NCBI RefSeq assembly: GCF_028372415.1
Contig: NC_092875.1
Location: 192,860,372-192,924,371 of the forward strand
DNA length: 64,000 bases
DNA from: Notamacropus eugenii
Lineage: Eukaryota; Chordata; Mammalia; Diprotodontia; Macropodidae
Reading direction: 5' to 3'
The translations under genes and the position numbers were made by a program. Below, piece after piece: positions 42,187-54,834 of the stretch. The notes under the pieces are model-generated. The model did not search any database. It was not told the DNA's origin and was given only the letters and a program-made list of their open reading frames with translations. How positions within the stretch are numbered: the stretch's first letter is position 1; the number at the start of each line of letters is the position of its first letter.

Positions 42187-42874
42187 TCAAGAGACCACAT
42201 AACCCTGAAGCTTATGGTCCCTTCTAGTTAGGGTAGCTCTCTTATGGGAAAAGGAAGATGTAAGATCAAGAAAATAAGAGAGGATATAGTTGTTGAGGTA
42301 CAAGTGCCAGAATATATAGGAAAAAATAGCCTCAGCTAAGCAGGTTTTCACTAATGCCAGCTTTGAACAATCTATCACTGAATGTGTCAAACAGATCTCT
42401 ATGATCTTGTTGGAGAGTCTCTACCAGTCTCTTCCAAAGGGCATCATCATCATTTATTGATTTAAGTGATCCAGCTCTCCAGTCAGCTTTGCAGGTGCCC
42501 AGGTACTGTTCAGCATAGGTAGAGATTGGGTGAACATTCCCCATGTCACTCCATCCATGTACTGCAACCCTGACCATTCAAGGAGAGTATATTATTCCAC
42601 ATCCAGATCTGACCAAGGCTAGGTATAGTGGTATTAAATCTAGCTCTCCAGCTGTGAAATGCTGTTGGGTAGATTTGGATTCATCTTCCCAGACTATTTC
42701 TTGGGAACTCAATATTATAAATGATTCTTTTTGGTTGCATAACTGTGTGCATTTGGTGAAAGGGGGGGTGTGGATCAAGGCTCCAAAATCAAGAGATTCT
42801 TGGGGCAAAATTACCAAGCCAGAGGAAGGATCTGTTGATAGACAAATGATCATTACTGACATTTGGGTTTCCAA
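42187..42874 (-). pseudogene. unidentified protein-like relic
   Basis: On the minus strand 42874 to 42332 reads about 180 codons with one internal stop (42578-42580). The predicted peptide has balanced composition and no simple repeats. The adjacent frame 42390-42187 ends with a hydrophobic run followed by basic residues. Neighbouring minus-strand frames continue upstream to about 42940 with stops. It could be a decayed retroviral or retrocopied gene. I do not recognise the family, and chance cannot be excluded. Confidence 0.3.
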
Positions 42875-43554
42875 TCAAAGTGGACAGTCTAATGAAAGGA
42901 TCTAGGTTTCCATCACTGGATCTGATGCCACCATTGACTTGACCCAGAATCTAATCAATGTCAGAATTTCCTCAGAGACTAATAACATGGTGAACAGGTA
43001 GAACATGTTTGTGGATATTTTGTGTTTTGGGGAGATAGGATCATAATTTTTTCTGTTTTATCCTTGAAATGTAAGAACAGAATATTAATATATTTCAGGT
43101 TAATTTTATAATAGGAATTTTTCAAAGGGGAAAGAAATTAATTTTATGTGATTTGGTGATGGAATTATCATACTCATGGTCAGCAGCAGTCCCTTTAAAA
43201 CATGCAAAGACCATAATGTAGCAACAAAGGATCAATGTGAAGCCCATAATGTCCCTGGTCACTTTGCAAATCAACTTGGACAAACGTGAAGAGCCAAAGG
43301 GACCCCCTCCTTTGTCCCTTTTTTCTACATTCCCACCTTTGTTACTTATCCCATGTCAGATGTAAATAAATTTTTGAAGGTCTAAGGCATAGCTTTGTCA
43401 AAGGGAATACAATAACTAAAGATGGAGAATTGAGAGAATATTTTAACTGATCAGAAAGTTGGCTGACTGTGTTGGGAATGGGGAGAGGATGGTGAGGAAA
43501 AGGAAAAGGAAAAGGAGGTATTAAAGTTCAGAATCAAATGAATACATAAACCTA

Positions 43555-43605
43555 TATATGTGTGTGTATGTGTATGCATATATGTATGTATATATATATA
43601 TATGT
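43555..43605. repeat. TATG/TA simple repeat
   Basis: TGTGTATG and TATATA units. Confidence 0.9.
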
Positions 43606-43639
43606 AATTTGCAACTTCCCTTGATTCTTACCATTATTC

Positions 43640-44330
43640 AGCTAAGTGTTTGCTGTAGTGCTAATCAGGAAAACCCTTCAAAACATCAAAATGAAGAGCT
43701 TATATATATTGGCCGAAATACACAAAAATTTTAAAAATCAATGCTAGTAAAATTGTGGAGAAACAGAAACTAACCTATATTGCTGGTAGACCTGAAAATT
43801 GGAAGAATTTTTTTTGTAGAACAATGTGTTAAAAGTTTTTAAAATAATTATACCTTCAGACCTAATAACTTGATTATTGGGAGTATATTCTAAGGACATT
43901 AATAAAAAGGTAGAAAAAAAGTTCTTCAAAGATACATATAGCAACACTATTTATACTGGTGAATAAGTGGGTGGAGACACAAGTCAGAAAGATCTTTAAA
44001 ATGAGCTAGATACCAAAGTTTCAGGGTGTCATTAGGTGGGGTATGAAGCAGCTTTTTGTAAGCAGTATTCCTCATATCATGAGGAATAATTAGACATCAA
44101 AGATAAAGAAATCTACAAAGACATATAAAATTATGTAGAACTCTAAATACACTCTAGAAGGTCTGAGATCTTTACAGCTTTACGTAACTGAATGTTATGA
44201 TTAAAGATGGAGAGCTGAGAAAACAACTAAGTTGGGTAATAATTTAACTGAACAATGTAGGGAGGGATAAGAAAAGAATGAGTTATCAAAGAGCAATTGA
44301 CCCAAAACTCTTAAGTATCTAAAACAAAGT
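43640..44330 (+). repeat. diverged L1 3' region
   Basis: 'AAAATTGTGGAGAAACAGAAACTAACCTATATTGCTGGTAGA' and 'TTATTGGGAGTATATTCTAAGGA' match the L1 3' layout but are much decayed. Confidence 0.6.
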
Positions 44331-45094
44331 ATTCAAGTTTTAATGATGTTGAACCAAAAGGGATGTGATATTTTGTATGTGACATTTTGACAATGCTTCA
44401 CTAATTCAATAGATCTATGATATTATCTCTGGGGTGCTACCTCCACAGGAGTCAATCACAGCCCATCCACCCTGAATCTTGTGCAATGATCTGTTTTTTG
44501 TCCATATCATCTCTGTAGATTTTTCAGAGTATCATCTTCCATGTTTCAGGCTTTCCTTTAGGGTTTTTAGGTAATATCCTACAACTACCAGTGAGGTACC
44601 ATGGGCTGTACATCTGGTACTACTTCCTCTTGCTATGAAACCAACTCATCTGATCATAGTACTTTCTTGGATAATACCTTTTGGGTACAAATCATTCTTG
44701 GTAATATACTACAGCCTACTCACATCCACCAAGTATCTTCCTAGCTCACTAGGGGTCCTTGGTAATTTTGCTTCTTTAGAGAGTAAGGTGTACAATCATA
44801 CAGCATAATTTGGAAGGTGTTGGTGTTAAATAGTCTCCAACTGTATGCAAGAAAAATATACACACAAATACTGAGGAATGAATGAAAACAGTGAAAGTAG
44901 GAAGGTGAATACCAACAGTAGCAAGGGAAAAATGAAAATGTTATAGATATCTGTAAGTGAAAAGTCTTTTTTAGAAGTTTAATTATTTGTAAATACAAGT
45001 ATTGATGCTGTTTGGGATTAAAACAAATTATTTATTTTAATAACCCCCAATTATTATTGTTATTTAACAACCCCTATTTATTATTTTTTAAGAG

Positions 45095-45288
45095 GTACTC
45101 TGGTAATAGTAGTTATTAATGCTAGACTTGGAATCAGGAAGAATTGGATTCAAATTCCGTCTCTAACAATATTACTAGCATATGATCATGAGTGAGTTAC
45201 TTAACTGAGTCTTGAGCAAATTTCTTCTAATTTATGAGTTGGTGGTTCTCTGCAGAGAGTTCCCATGCCAATTAAATCCCTGAGGTAG
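45095..45288 (+). repeat. marsupial SINE (tail type B)
   Basis: 'GACTTGGAATCAGGAAGAATTGGATTC' to 'GCAGAGAGTTCCCATGCCAA'. Confidence 0.75.
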
Positions 45289-45291
45289 GTT

Positions 45292-46210
45292 GGGTTGTTG
45301 TCCTTCATTCTCGAAGAGGACCAAAATGACATCACTATGATAGAGTCAAGTTTCAATGTGTCAGACTGTGACTGATCAGACCGCCATGAGCTTGGAATGC
45401 TTTACCACAGATTGGACACAGATAGTCCGCATGAACATTTGGGGTGGATACTCTAAATTTGCTCATCCTACATTTCCTTTGTGCTATCTCAATTCTTCTT
45501 TGCTCTGAGAGCATAGCACCCTTTCTGATGTGGGCATGCCATGCTGAGTGGTCCTGTGCCAGTGCCTCCCATGTCACACAATTAATTCCAAAGTTCTTGA
45601 GAGTGTCCTTGTATTGCCTCTTCTGACCACCATATGATTGCCTGTCCCAAGCAAGTTCTCCCTAAAATAGTCTTTTTTGGCAAGGTTTTGCATTTGAACA
45701 ACATGGTCAGCCCAAGCATAGTTTGAGTGCTTAGCAGTTTAGTTCAAGTAAGGACCTTACGTTTGGTACCTTATCCTGCCAGGTGATCTTCAGAGTCTTC
45801 CTAAGACAGTTCAAATAGAAGTGATTCAGCTTCCTAGTGTGATGCTGGTAGACTGTCCATGTTTCACAGGCATACAATAATGAGGTCAGCACAATGGTTC
45901 TATAGACCTTCAGTCTGGTAGTCAGTCTAATACCTCTTTTTTCCCATACTTTTCCTCAGAGCCTCCCAAACACTGAGAAATGCATGCATCAACCTCATTA
46001 TCAATGTGTATATCTGTGGAAAGTACACTACCAAGGTAAGTGAACTTATCCACAGCATTCAAAACTTCTTCACTTGTCATAACCAATGGTTCCACATATC
46101 TATGGTGTGGTGGTGGCTGATGGAGCACCTGTGTTTTCTTGTAGTTAATTGTTAGGCCAAAACTAGTATAGGCAGCAGAGAACTGATCCATACTTTGTTG
46201 CATCTTACTC
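45292..46210 (-). repeat. RTE-like LINE 3' part with RT and zinc-finger relics
   Basis: Minus strand 46203-45922 encodes a reverse-transcriptase segment with 'FGLTINYKKTQVLHQP' and 'VDKFTYLGSVLS'. 45577-45353 encodes the ORF C-terminus with a C2H2 finger 'CPICGKAFQAHGGLISH'. The two are separated by decayed sequence. The 3' untranslated end is the reverse of 'TTGTTGTCCTTCATTCTCGA' at 45295, the same block that heads the MAR-like SINEs here, which suggests that this LINE family moves them. 5'-truncated. Clade call RTE is from the SINE link, not from a tree. Confidence 0.78.
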
Positions 46211-46544
46211 TTGTACTTTTTTAAGGGAACAGTGGTAGGAAAAGGCCTATATCCTTCCTTATAGGCTGAGATGATTGTTGGAGAAGCCAGCCTAAGTAAA
46301 ACTCATTTCCTAGAGATAGTGGGGGACCAATAGTCTCAATAGAGTTGAGGGTGGCTGTCAGTAGGTCTCTATAAAAGATAATTTTTCAAATAAAACTAGA
46401 GAGTAAATGGGGAGTTGATGAAGCAGAAATACATAGGAAATCTTTTCTAGAAAACAGCTGTCAAAAACCAAGAATGAAGCCATCCTAAAGGGATTTTAAT
46501 GAAACATCATTAAACAAGTAGGTAACTGGGCAGTGTAATCTCAG

Positions 46545-46765
46545 TTAAGGTTGTTGTGTTTGTTCTTCATTCTCAAAGAAGACCATGATATCAGGGAGAT
46601 AATGACATGATTTGCAGTTGACTTGGATTTGAGTGAGGGAGGGCTGTGCAAGGTCACCAGCCTCACTCCTGAGCCATCTGGGTCCAGTGGCCAGATATTC
46701 ATCAAGTTGACTGGAGATGGTCCAGGATATAATGGAGACCCTGCCCTTTCAGGCTAAAGTTTTTT
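46545..46765 (+). repeat. RTE-headed SINE (MAR-like)
   Basis: 'GTTCTTCATTCTCAAAGAAGACC', 'GAGTGAGGGAGGGCTGTGCAAGG', 'GTGGCCAGATATTCATC'. Confidence 0.88.
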
Positions 46766-46964
46766 CAGGTTCTCACTTTGAGGGAAGTAGCTCCCATTCA
46801 CTGAATAGGCCTCTTTACTTAAAGGAACTAAAGAAGAAAGATTGTGGATCACATTGAAATCAATTCTACCTGACTGTGAAATGAAGAGTAAATGCCTTGT
46901 CAACAGAAACAGTCACAGAAACTTATAGCACTAACTCATTATCAACAACCACTATTCATGGAAC

Positions 46965-47180
46965 ACTTATTATGTGCAAGTCTCTGAGCCAGGTCACATA
47001 ATCATGAACTTAGAGCTGAAGAGGCCTTTAGAGATGGGCAGCCTAATCCCTAAATTATTCAGATGAGGAAACTGAAGCCCAGAGAGAGTAAATTACCAGT
47101 CTAAGGTAATACATCTATGCCCACACAACTGGGATTCAAACCTAATTCCTCTAACATCAAATCCATCCTAGCAAATCACA
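46965..47180 (+). repeat. MIR/THER1-like repeat
   Basis: 'CAGATGAGGAAACTGAAGCCC' with flanking MIR-like blocks. Confidence 0.65.
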
Positions 47181-47589
47181 GAGAGGCTTTTTTGAAGGCT
47201 TTTCTGGGGGATGTGGAGAGGGTTGAGATGTACATTTCTAACTAAATTTGATTAGGCTAATATTAATATGAATTTACGTGAGCTTTCAACAAATTGGGGT
47301 TAGAAGACGGGATAAACAGTAAGGGAAGGAGAATTAAGTGGCAAAGGTATTTGACAGTATTTTAGGGAAAGGAGTTGGGGGTCTAAAGAGAAGGAAATTA
47401 CTTGGGAATAATATCTAGGAATGTACAAGGGGAAAACTAGATGTCATGAATAATCGGCAATGCAAAACATTGACTTGCAACTACTTGTTGAGCTAATTAA
47501 GAGATATTATGAACCACTGAGGGGAGAGAAAAAGATATGTCCAAGAGACACAACATTTTAATAATGGGATTATGAAAAGTGTGTTGAAA

Positions 47590-47795
47590 AATGGTGCAGG
47601 AGAAAGAACACAGACTCCAGAGTCAGTGGATGTGGGTTCAAATCTTGCCTCAATTATTGGCTACTTATCAGATTTGGGGCAAGTCACTTTTTACCATCCT
47701 TGGCCCTGAGTTTTCTTACCTTTAAAATGATGGGCTGGATTAGATAGTCTCTGAGGTACCTTCATACTCTAGATCCATGATCTTATAAGGTATAA
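47590..47795 (+). repeat. MIR-type SINE
   Basis: 'GACTCCAGAGTCAGTGGATGTGGGTTCAAATC', 'GGGCAAGTCACTTTTTACC'. Confidence 0.8.
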
Positions 47796-47799
47796 TGAA

Positions 47800-48460
47800 G
47801 CTTATGGGGAGTTAACCTAATTGTTAGAGGAGGATAAGAATGAGAGATATATGAGTGCTGAAAAAGCAACATTCTTCAAGTACCTGAGATAGACTGAAGC
47901 CTGTTAGAAATCAAGATGTTTCTTTCCCAGGTTGTTTGGTAAAAATTATCAGCGACTGACATTTAAGAGAGATGGAATCTGACGAGGCCGAGTAAATTCA
48001 GTGTGAATGATTTTCTTTTCTCCATAACTAAGTGGATAAACATGATTATTTACTTAATAAAGAATTCTTTGATGTTCCAAAACAATCCTATTAGTTTAAT
48101 AAATGGTTGAAAAATGATGATTTATACAAGCTTGGTTAACAAATCTACTGTGTAGCCCCTGCCCATTTATCATTCATTTCCATATGTTTGTACAGACAGC
48201 TGAGTTCTTTCTTCTCCTCTGAATGCTGTGTTTGCAGAAAAATCAGGATTGAATTTAAAACATAAAAATAATCATTCTAAACCTCCTAGGTAAATGGTAC
48301 AAATGCAATTATTTTGGTCACATGCAGAAGCAAGTACCAGCTTTGGGTAATGGGAGAAATGAAACCTGCTCCTTGTCCCCACCTAACTTTTTCCCAAGCT
48401 TAGCCTCCAGGACCTGGAAACACTACAGTTCACAGAAGTTTCCAATCTCAGGAAGGGAAT
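47800..48460. other. no recognised feature
   Basis: AT-rich, repeat-poor. No coding signal. Confidence 0.35.
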
Positions 48461-48464
48461 GATA

Positions 48465-48720
48465 TGTTCATTAAGCACCTGCTATGTGGCCAGACACTGT
48501 GCTAAGTACTTTACCAACATTAGCTCAATTGATCCTTACAACAATCCTGGAAGAGAGGTGCTATTATTTCTTCATTTTAATAGTTGAGGAAACTGAGTCA
48601 GACAGGTTAAGTGGTTTGCCCAAGATTGTAGTAAAGCTAGTAAGTGTCTGAGGCCAGATCTGAACTCAGGTTTTCCTGACTCCAAGATCAGAGCTCTATC
48701 CATTGCACCACCAGCTGCCT
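48465..48720 (+). repeat. THER1-like CORE-SINE
   Basis: 'TAAGCACCTGCTATGTGGCCAG', 'GAGGAAACTGAGTCAGACAGG', ending 'CTCTATCCATTGCACCACCAGCTGCC'. Confidence 0.85.
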
Positions 48721-48857
48721 CTGTCTTACATTGAATATTAGAGAAGGTAAAGATGTAAACATTTTTTTGGTTTGTTTTCCCCCTTTGGCTTCTTCATTCC
48801 CATTATATTTAATTTTCTCTCTAACAGGAATTATCAGAGCCTTATAGAGAGGTTGTT

Positions 48858-49045
48858 TTTGTTTGTCCTTCATTCTCAAAGAGAACCATGACACCAAGAA
48901 GATGATACCATGACTTGAAAGTGAACTGGATTTAAGTGAGGCAGGGCTGTGCAGTCACTAGCCTCACTTTCTCCTCCAGAGTCATTTAGGTCCACGGCAA
49001 GATATAGATCAGGATGACTAGAGATGGCCCGATATAGATAGGAAT
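48858..49045 (+). repeat. RTE-headed SINE (MAR-like)
   Basis: 'GTTTGTCCTTCATTCTCAAAGAGAACC' to 'ATCAGGATGACTAGAGATGGCCC'. Confidence 0.85.
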
Positions 49046-49297
49046 CTCCCTAAGAAAAAAAGTAATGGCACGGATCTGTCTTCCAGTCTCAGGAAGAACA
49101 CGTGACTGAGGTATGTCTGATGGTAGCCAGTATCCCATTATTTTTGCTTTCCATGAGAAATGCCAGGTTTCTAATGCTGACCTTGCCTTCCACATCAAAA
49201 GCCTTTGCTAAATACCTGTAGATTCTCCTCCTTTCCTGGAGGTGTTCAAACACAAGGCAGGTAACCATCTGCTAGAAATGTGGACATGTGCCAATTG

Positions 49298-49735
49298 ATA
49301 GAGGCAGCGTAGCCTACTGGATAAAGTCACAATAACAGCAATAATTATATAACACTTTAACATTTGCAAAGAACTTTACATATGTTTTCTCATTTGAATC
49401 TCACAAAAACCCTAGGAGGTAGGTATTACTATTATCCCCATTTTACAGATGAGCAAACTGAAAGTGTTACATAGCTAGTAAGGGCCTAATGAAGTAGGAT
49501 TTGGACTTAGGTCTTTTCCGAATTCAAGCTCAGAGTGCTAGCTGTTGTGCCATCTAGCTGCAGCCTCAAACCTGGGAAGATCTGGGTTCAATTCCCCCCT
49601 CTCACATGCTGGCTGTGTGAACCTGGGCTGGTCACTTTACCTCTCAGTGATCCAAGAAATTTTCTAAGATCATAATTACAGAGGAGCTAACCTATACTGA
49701 AGTAAGAGTTTCCTATACCACTGAAGGCAGAAGTA
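49298..49735 (+). repeat. SINE (type B) split by a THER1-like insertion
   Basis: Head 'GAGGCAGCGTAGCCTACTGGATAAAG' (49303-49328) is followed by a THER1-like element ('AACACTTTAACATTTGCAAAG' to 'GTGCCATCTAGCTGC', about 49329-49562). The body then resumes ('CTGGGTTCAATTCCCCCCTC...TTTCTAAGATCATAA'). Confidence 0.7.
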
Positions 49736-49879
49736 TCTAGTCCTTATTTCTATTCACCATTTTATTATCTCAGACACAAAAGCAACCTGAGGTAGAGATA
49801 TTCTAAAAACAAAAAGCACATTGAATAAAGACAGACAGAAGTGACTTTAGAGGCTATTTATTCATGGAAGTAAATTCTT

Positions 49880-50580
49880 ACCTTGCCTTGTTGACCCTGA
49901 GACTAAATCTCAAGTCCCTAGCTACATTTTTGTCTTCTTTCTTTCCCTTAGCACAGCAAAAGCAATGAGCCAAAGAGGGATACTTCTAGACTTGGCAGGT
50001 TCCTCATGAGTTTGAGAGTGAGAAGGCCAGGTGCTTGCTACCCACTGGGTGAAGATTCCATCCCCCAGTGATACCCTTCTCTCAGAGTAGATGACTATCA
50101 TTGTGAAAATGAATCAAGCATACCTGGCTGGCCAGGAGAAAGGAACCTGGGTTACTGCTCAGACAATATAAATGCAAGGTAAACATGAAGTACTAGTTTA
50201 CCAATCCCATGACTCCTAGAAGGTGTTTTGTTCTGTTTTGGTTTTTTGCCACCCCAGAAACTGTAATATGAGTAATGGGCTACTTGTTCATGGTTTAATT
50301 ATTTGTCAGTGAATGCTTATGAGTCTTTTGTGTTTTAAGCATTTCTTTTGTGGCAGAGGAAATAAATAGCTGCTCTATACCTCATACCTATGACTTTATA
50401 TATTGAACAACTTTTCTAGAAGGAGGCTTATTAATCTCATTTGGGGAGACACAAGACGTATTCTGAACCTAAGTTTTATATAATAAATTTTCCAGTTTCT
50501 CACTCAGGACAGGGGAAATAATAATCCAGATAGTAGCAGGTGGAAAAAAATCCAGTTTCCTCTCTTTAAGGTCATTGTCA
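49880..50580 (+). repeat. unidentified LTR-like repeat, copy 2
   Basis: Diverged counterpart of 35170-36000, uninterrupted here. 'GAGTCTTTTGTGTTTTAAGCA' leads into 'GGAAATAAATAGCTGC', then 'TTTTCTAGAAGGAGGC'. Confidence 0.5.
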
Positions 50581-50999
50581 CCCAGAATTGAACCCAGCCT
50601 GCACGAACTTAGAAATGGGTCATCAATTTTGCAGTTTCATTTGTAGGCTCAAGATAAAGGGGCATGGAAGAAAGAATGTCTCCTATACAGTTTGTGGGGA
50701 GGGCTGTGCTTCACATTTCAACCTTGGCAGTCCATCCTTCAGGTTACTGTGCCTTTTGAAACTTGAAGCTACAGAGACCATGTCCTAGTGAACTTAACCT
50801 ACTTAACTTTTTAACTCCTGGACCAGGGCTCACCATGTCCTGACTGCTGAATTCAAGAGTGCGGATTCACATGATTATATGACCCACTATATCTAGCCAT
50901 CCCCAATATTTCTTCACATTCTGTGCTGATCATCTTCTTGCCATCACCCCTGATGCCATATCATCCCTCGCCCCCAAAAATTTCCATCTCTTAATCTGG

Positions 51000-51205
51000 C
51001 AAACATAAATCAAGACTGCCATTGCTACTGGAAATGCCATCTCTACCTACTCTCCTATGTCTTCATTCAATACCTCTGTGACTTCCTAAAACAAAACTCT
51101 GCTTTTTTATTGCTAGTCTCCCATTTACATTGTCTCCGCCTCTTAGAATATAAACTCTTTGAGGGCAGAGACTTTCACCAGGGCTTAGCACAGTACTTGG
51201 CCCTT
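51000..51205 (+). repeat. L2 3' end
   Basis: 'AGAATATAAACTCTTTGAGGGCAGAGACTTTCACC...AGCACAGTACTTGGC'. Confidence 0.75.
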
Positions 51206-51232
51206 AAATGCTTTTTAATCCATTAATTTGTA

Positions 51233-51275
51233 AATATATATATATATATACATATATGTATATACGTACATATAT
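51233..51275. repeat. TA/TATG simple repeat
   Basis: AT-alternating run. Confidence 0.85.
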
Positions 51276-51409
51276 TTGTATAGTAAAGACAATATTAAAA
51301 TCTATTAAAATTTGCCGACTTCCTTTAATATGTCCTGTGGAAAGGACAGAATACAAAGGAGGGGAAGGGCAGGATGACAAAATGGAAAAGAAAATATATT
51401 TTGAGGCAT

Positions 51410-51560
51410 GACTAGTTGAACTCTTCACTCTAGCTTTACTACCTATGTGACCATAGGCAAATAATGTCATCTCCGTGGGCTTCTGTTTCCTCCTCTGCAA
51501 AAGGAAGGGCTTGGATTAGGGAACTGCTGAGCCCCTTCAAGCTTCAAGATTCTATGGCTC
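51410..51560 (+). repeat. MIR-type SINE
   Basis: 'CTATGTGACCATAGGCAAATAATGTC', 'CCTCTGCAAAAGGAAGGG'. Confidence 0.7.
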
Positions 51561-52219
51561 AATACTGAAGTCAGAAAAAATAATGTTTCTCTGAGTGGGG
51601 GAAACGCTTTGAAGCAGAGCAGTATGATTTGGGCATATGTGGCCATCTTTCATTGCAGCAGGCTTTCTCCTAGTCTCCTTTTCTTTGTGTTCAAGCTTAT
51701 ATAAAACCAATCCCCTTTCCACTCACCCACCCACCAAACACCACAGAACTAGGGAGAGAGAATAATTATGGAGAAAGGAATGGAGAAAGCACATAAACCA
51801 TTAAGAGATTCCAGTGGAGTCCAGTAATAACTGACTGAATGTAGTTCGGTCCTTCATTTACCCCTTAACTCCTAGGCAATATCATCATGTCTGGGTAATA
51901 CACTAGCTTTCAAGTGTTTTGTAATAGCTAGTTAGGGATGAAGAAGGTTGTTTCTACTTCAGTGCAAAAATCTTTGGGAACATGGGGCAGATCTAAAATA
52001 GATTTGAAAACAGACATCAGAGTTTTAGAAGAGTTGGTTGAATTGGCTGCAAACGTCTGTGAGATGTACGTGTCCCTCATTCAGTCTCCCTGTGCTCCCC
52101 TTTATCCTTGGGGAGGAGAGGAGCTATTGAACCATGAACCTCTCTAACCTCCTATTGTTCATCTCTGCCCCTTTGGTCGATTTTCTCCCATTCTTGGCTT
52201 TCAGCCTCTGTTCTTCTGT

Positions 52220-52560
52220 ACCAATCATTTAAATCAATGAATATTGATTAAACACCTTCTATGTGCAATTCATAGGGCTAGGTATTGGGGATACATAGAT
52301 GAAAAAAATAAAATCCTCATCCTCAAGGAAATTGTAAAGGATCTGTGAATGAGTAACTATAATAATGCAAGGCACACTATGATTAAGTGCATGGTCCAAA
52401 TGAGTGGCCTGAGAATTCAAGGAGGAAGATACCTTTTGTGTTTGTTTCTTTGTTTTGTTTTCTGCTGGACCTAAGAAGGTTTCATAAAAGACCTGATGGC
52501 TGATCTAGTGCTTTAAAAAGGAGTAAGGACATCAGTGGGAGAAATGTTGTTGCAGGTATA
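52220..52560 (-). repeat. L2-like relic
   Basis: 'AACACCTTCTATGTGCAATTCATAGGGCTAGG' and 'CATCCTCAAGGAAATTGTAA' match the dispersed L2-type repeat at 55.9 kb. Confidence 0.5.
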
Positions 52561-52564
52561 GGTG

Positions 52565-53925
52565 ACCGAACTCACAGAAGTGCAAAATGTACCATGGATC
52601 AGCCAATGCAGCTGCATCAACATGGCAAACTGTTGAGTATTAATGGTAGGTCTCAACATCAATAGGGAGAAGACTTATTAAACATTAGGAAGGAGGTCAC
52701 TGATAAGAGAAAGGTTTGTAGGAGGAGAAAATCAAGAAAATTGTCAGTGAATTAGAAAAGACTTCAAGGTGCTTTGAGGACGGACAGGGAGGATTTGATA
52801 TTCATTATAGTCTCATGGTATTTCATTGATCTGATGATCCTTTCATTTAAGCAAGTGTAAAGTTAACAAAAGCATGTAAAAAGTCACAATAAGCTATAAC
52901 AGCTCCAGAAGGGTCCACTGTGTTAGGAAGTATCTTCTATGTGAATATTATTTTTCTGAGAATTCAATATTTGGGAAAGAAAGTTATTAATAAGTGAGAC
53001 TGGAATTGGGCAAACCCCAGCTTTATCAAGCAAAGCAATGGTGCTCTGTAGGAGTCCTCCCTTGTATTTAGCCTCAGGGCTCCCTAGAGCAGAGATTGTC
53101 AATTACATTGAGTTAGTTTTCTGAAATGGACAAATGGTTAGGAAGGACTAAAATGAACCACCTAAACACAATGTGTGGTGCAGGTCATAGGCAATCTGAA
53201 CCCCGTTGTCTACAGAAGAAAAACTGCATGTGGGCTTTACCAGTGCAACCCTCTGTGGTCACAATTCTGCAGCTGGTATTGGTCAGCTTGAGTCTCTCCT
53301 GGCATTCCCAGACTCTGGGTCCATCTGATCAGAGGGGACCAAGTGAGGTGTTCTGTTTACCTCTTCCAGGAGGTTCTCTCCCCATTCTCCAAGAAAAAAT
53401 GTGGAGAGGGACATAGGGTCATAGAGGTAGAGCATAAGTCTTGAAGGAAGAAGGTAGTGAGAGTATCAGTAAATGAGGAAAGGCAGGAAGGGGAGGTTCT
53501 TGCTTTAGGGAGGAGTGAGGAGAGCTTTGCATTCATTATGATCTTGTGAGTTTCAATCTTGTTTCTTCATTAGAGCAAATAGGAAATGGGGAAAAAATGT
53601 GAAAGATCACAAGCTCCAATGATTTGGGAAGGCTCCCTTGGGGCCCTTTGAAGACATCTAGACCAGTGTCCACCGTACTATATTGAATCCTATGGAACTG
53701 CACATAGAAAGCAATCCCTAAAACTCACCTAAATATTTGAATGATGATATGAAAAGAGTGGCAATAACTGGAATATAAAAGATGTTTGGGTCATAAAATA
53801 TGGCTTGGGGAGATGACTCAGTAGCAGGAAGAAAGGATGGAAGAAGGTTAGGGAAAGAAAATCATTCAGGGTAGCCTGAAGTTTTGAAGTAGAACATCAG
53901 GAGAATGCTGATTCTGATTCATAAT
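52565..53925. other. no recognised feature
   Basis: About 1.35 kb. A 96-codon frame at 53126-53416 has no family that I recognise. Confidence 0.35.
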
Positions 53926-53929
53926 GGAA

Positions 53930-54185
53930 TATGAAGGGTAGCACAATCTAGAGTGCTGGATGTGGAATCAGAAAGACCTGAATTCAAATCCTGCCTCAGA
54001 GACTTATAGCTGTGTGACCCTAGGTAACTTACTTAAACTCTCTTTGCCTCAGTTTCATCAACTATAAAATGGAATGATAAATAGCACCCACCTCCTAGAG
54101 CTGCTATGAGGATCAAATGAGTTAACATATGTAAAGCATTTTGCAGATACTGACAGCTAAGGGCTAGCTATTATCGTTATTATAG
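53930..54185 (+). repeat. MIR-type marsupial SINE
   Basis: 'AATCAGAAAGACCTGAATTCAAATCC', 'TTGCCTCAGTTTCATC', 'ATAGCACCCACCTCCTAGAG', ending 'GGGCTAGCTATTATCG'. A weaker related fragment lies at 54365-54515. Confidence 0.9.
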
Positions 54186-54834
54186 GACCCTAAAGATATG
54201 GCTGATGGGTTGTATTAAGAGACAAAGAAAGAGTCTTTGAGGTTAAACTAAAATAAGATGTTGTGGGGGGGAGTGAATTAAGAGGAATGGTTGCTGCTTA
54301 CAATAATAAGAAACCAAGGATCACAATGATAGAAAGAAAGTGAGGTCAATTTGAAAATGCTCTAAATTTGAGTCAGAAGAGCTGGATTCTGATCACCATT
54401 CCACCGCTTACTACCTCTGTGATTATCTGGCAAATTGATTTACTTCCATGGGGTCTCAGCTTTCTCATGGATGAAGCTTCTTGGAATTTAAAATCCTATG
54501 ATCCCCTGACTAAAGAGACACTGTGAAATAAAGGGCTGAAGGATTTAGCCACATTGTTATGTGCAGCATGAACAGCTATAACACACTTTATTGAGAACTT
54601 GAAAATGATCCCAGAGTTCCCTCCTCCGTCTGTGACCTCTTTCTCTATTAGCAACCTTAGTCACCACTAACTCTTCCTAACATATCCTTCATAATTCTCT
54701 CCCTATGAAACACCCAAAGTTAAAAAGCCTGAGAAATGCAGCAGGCTTGTGGTATAGTAATATGCACAATGAGTGTTTCTGGGTTGATGCAACCCAGTAT
54801 TATTCAGCATTTAATTTTTTAATTAAGTCCTCTA

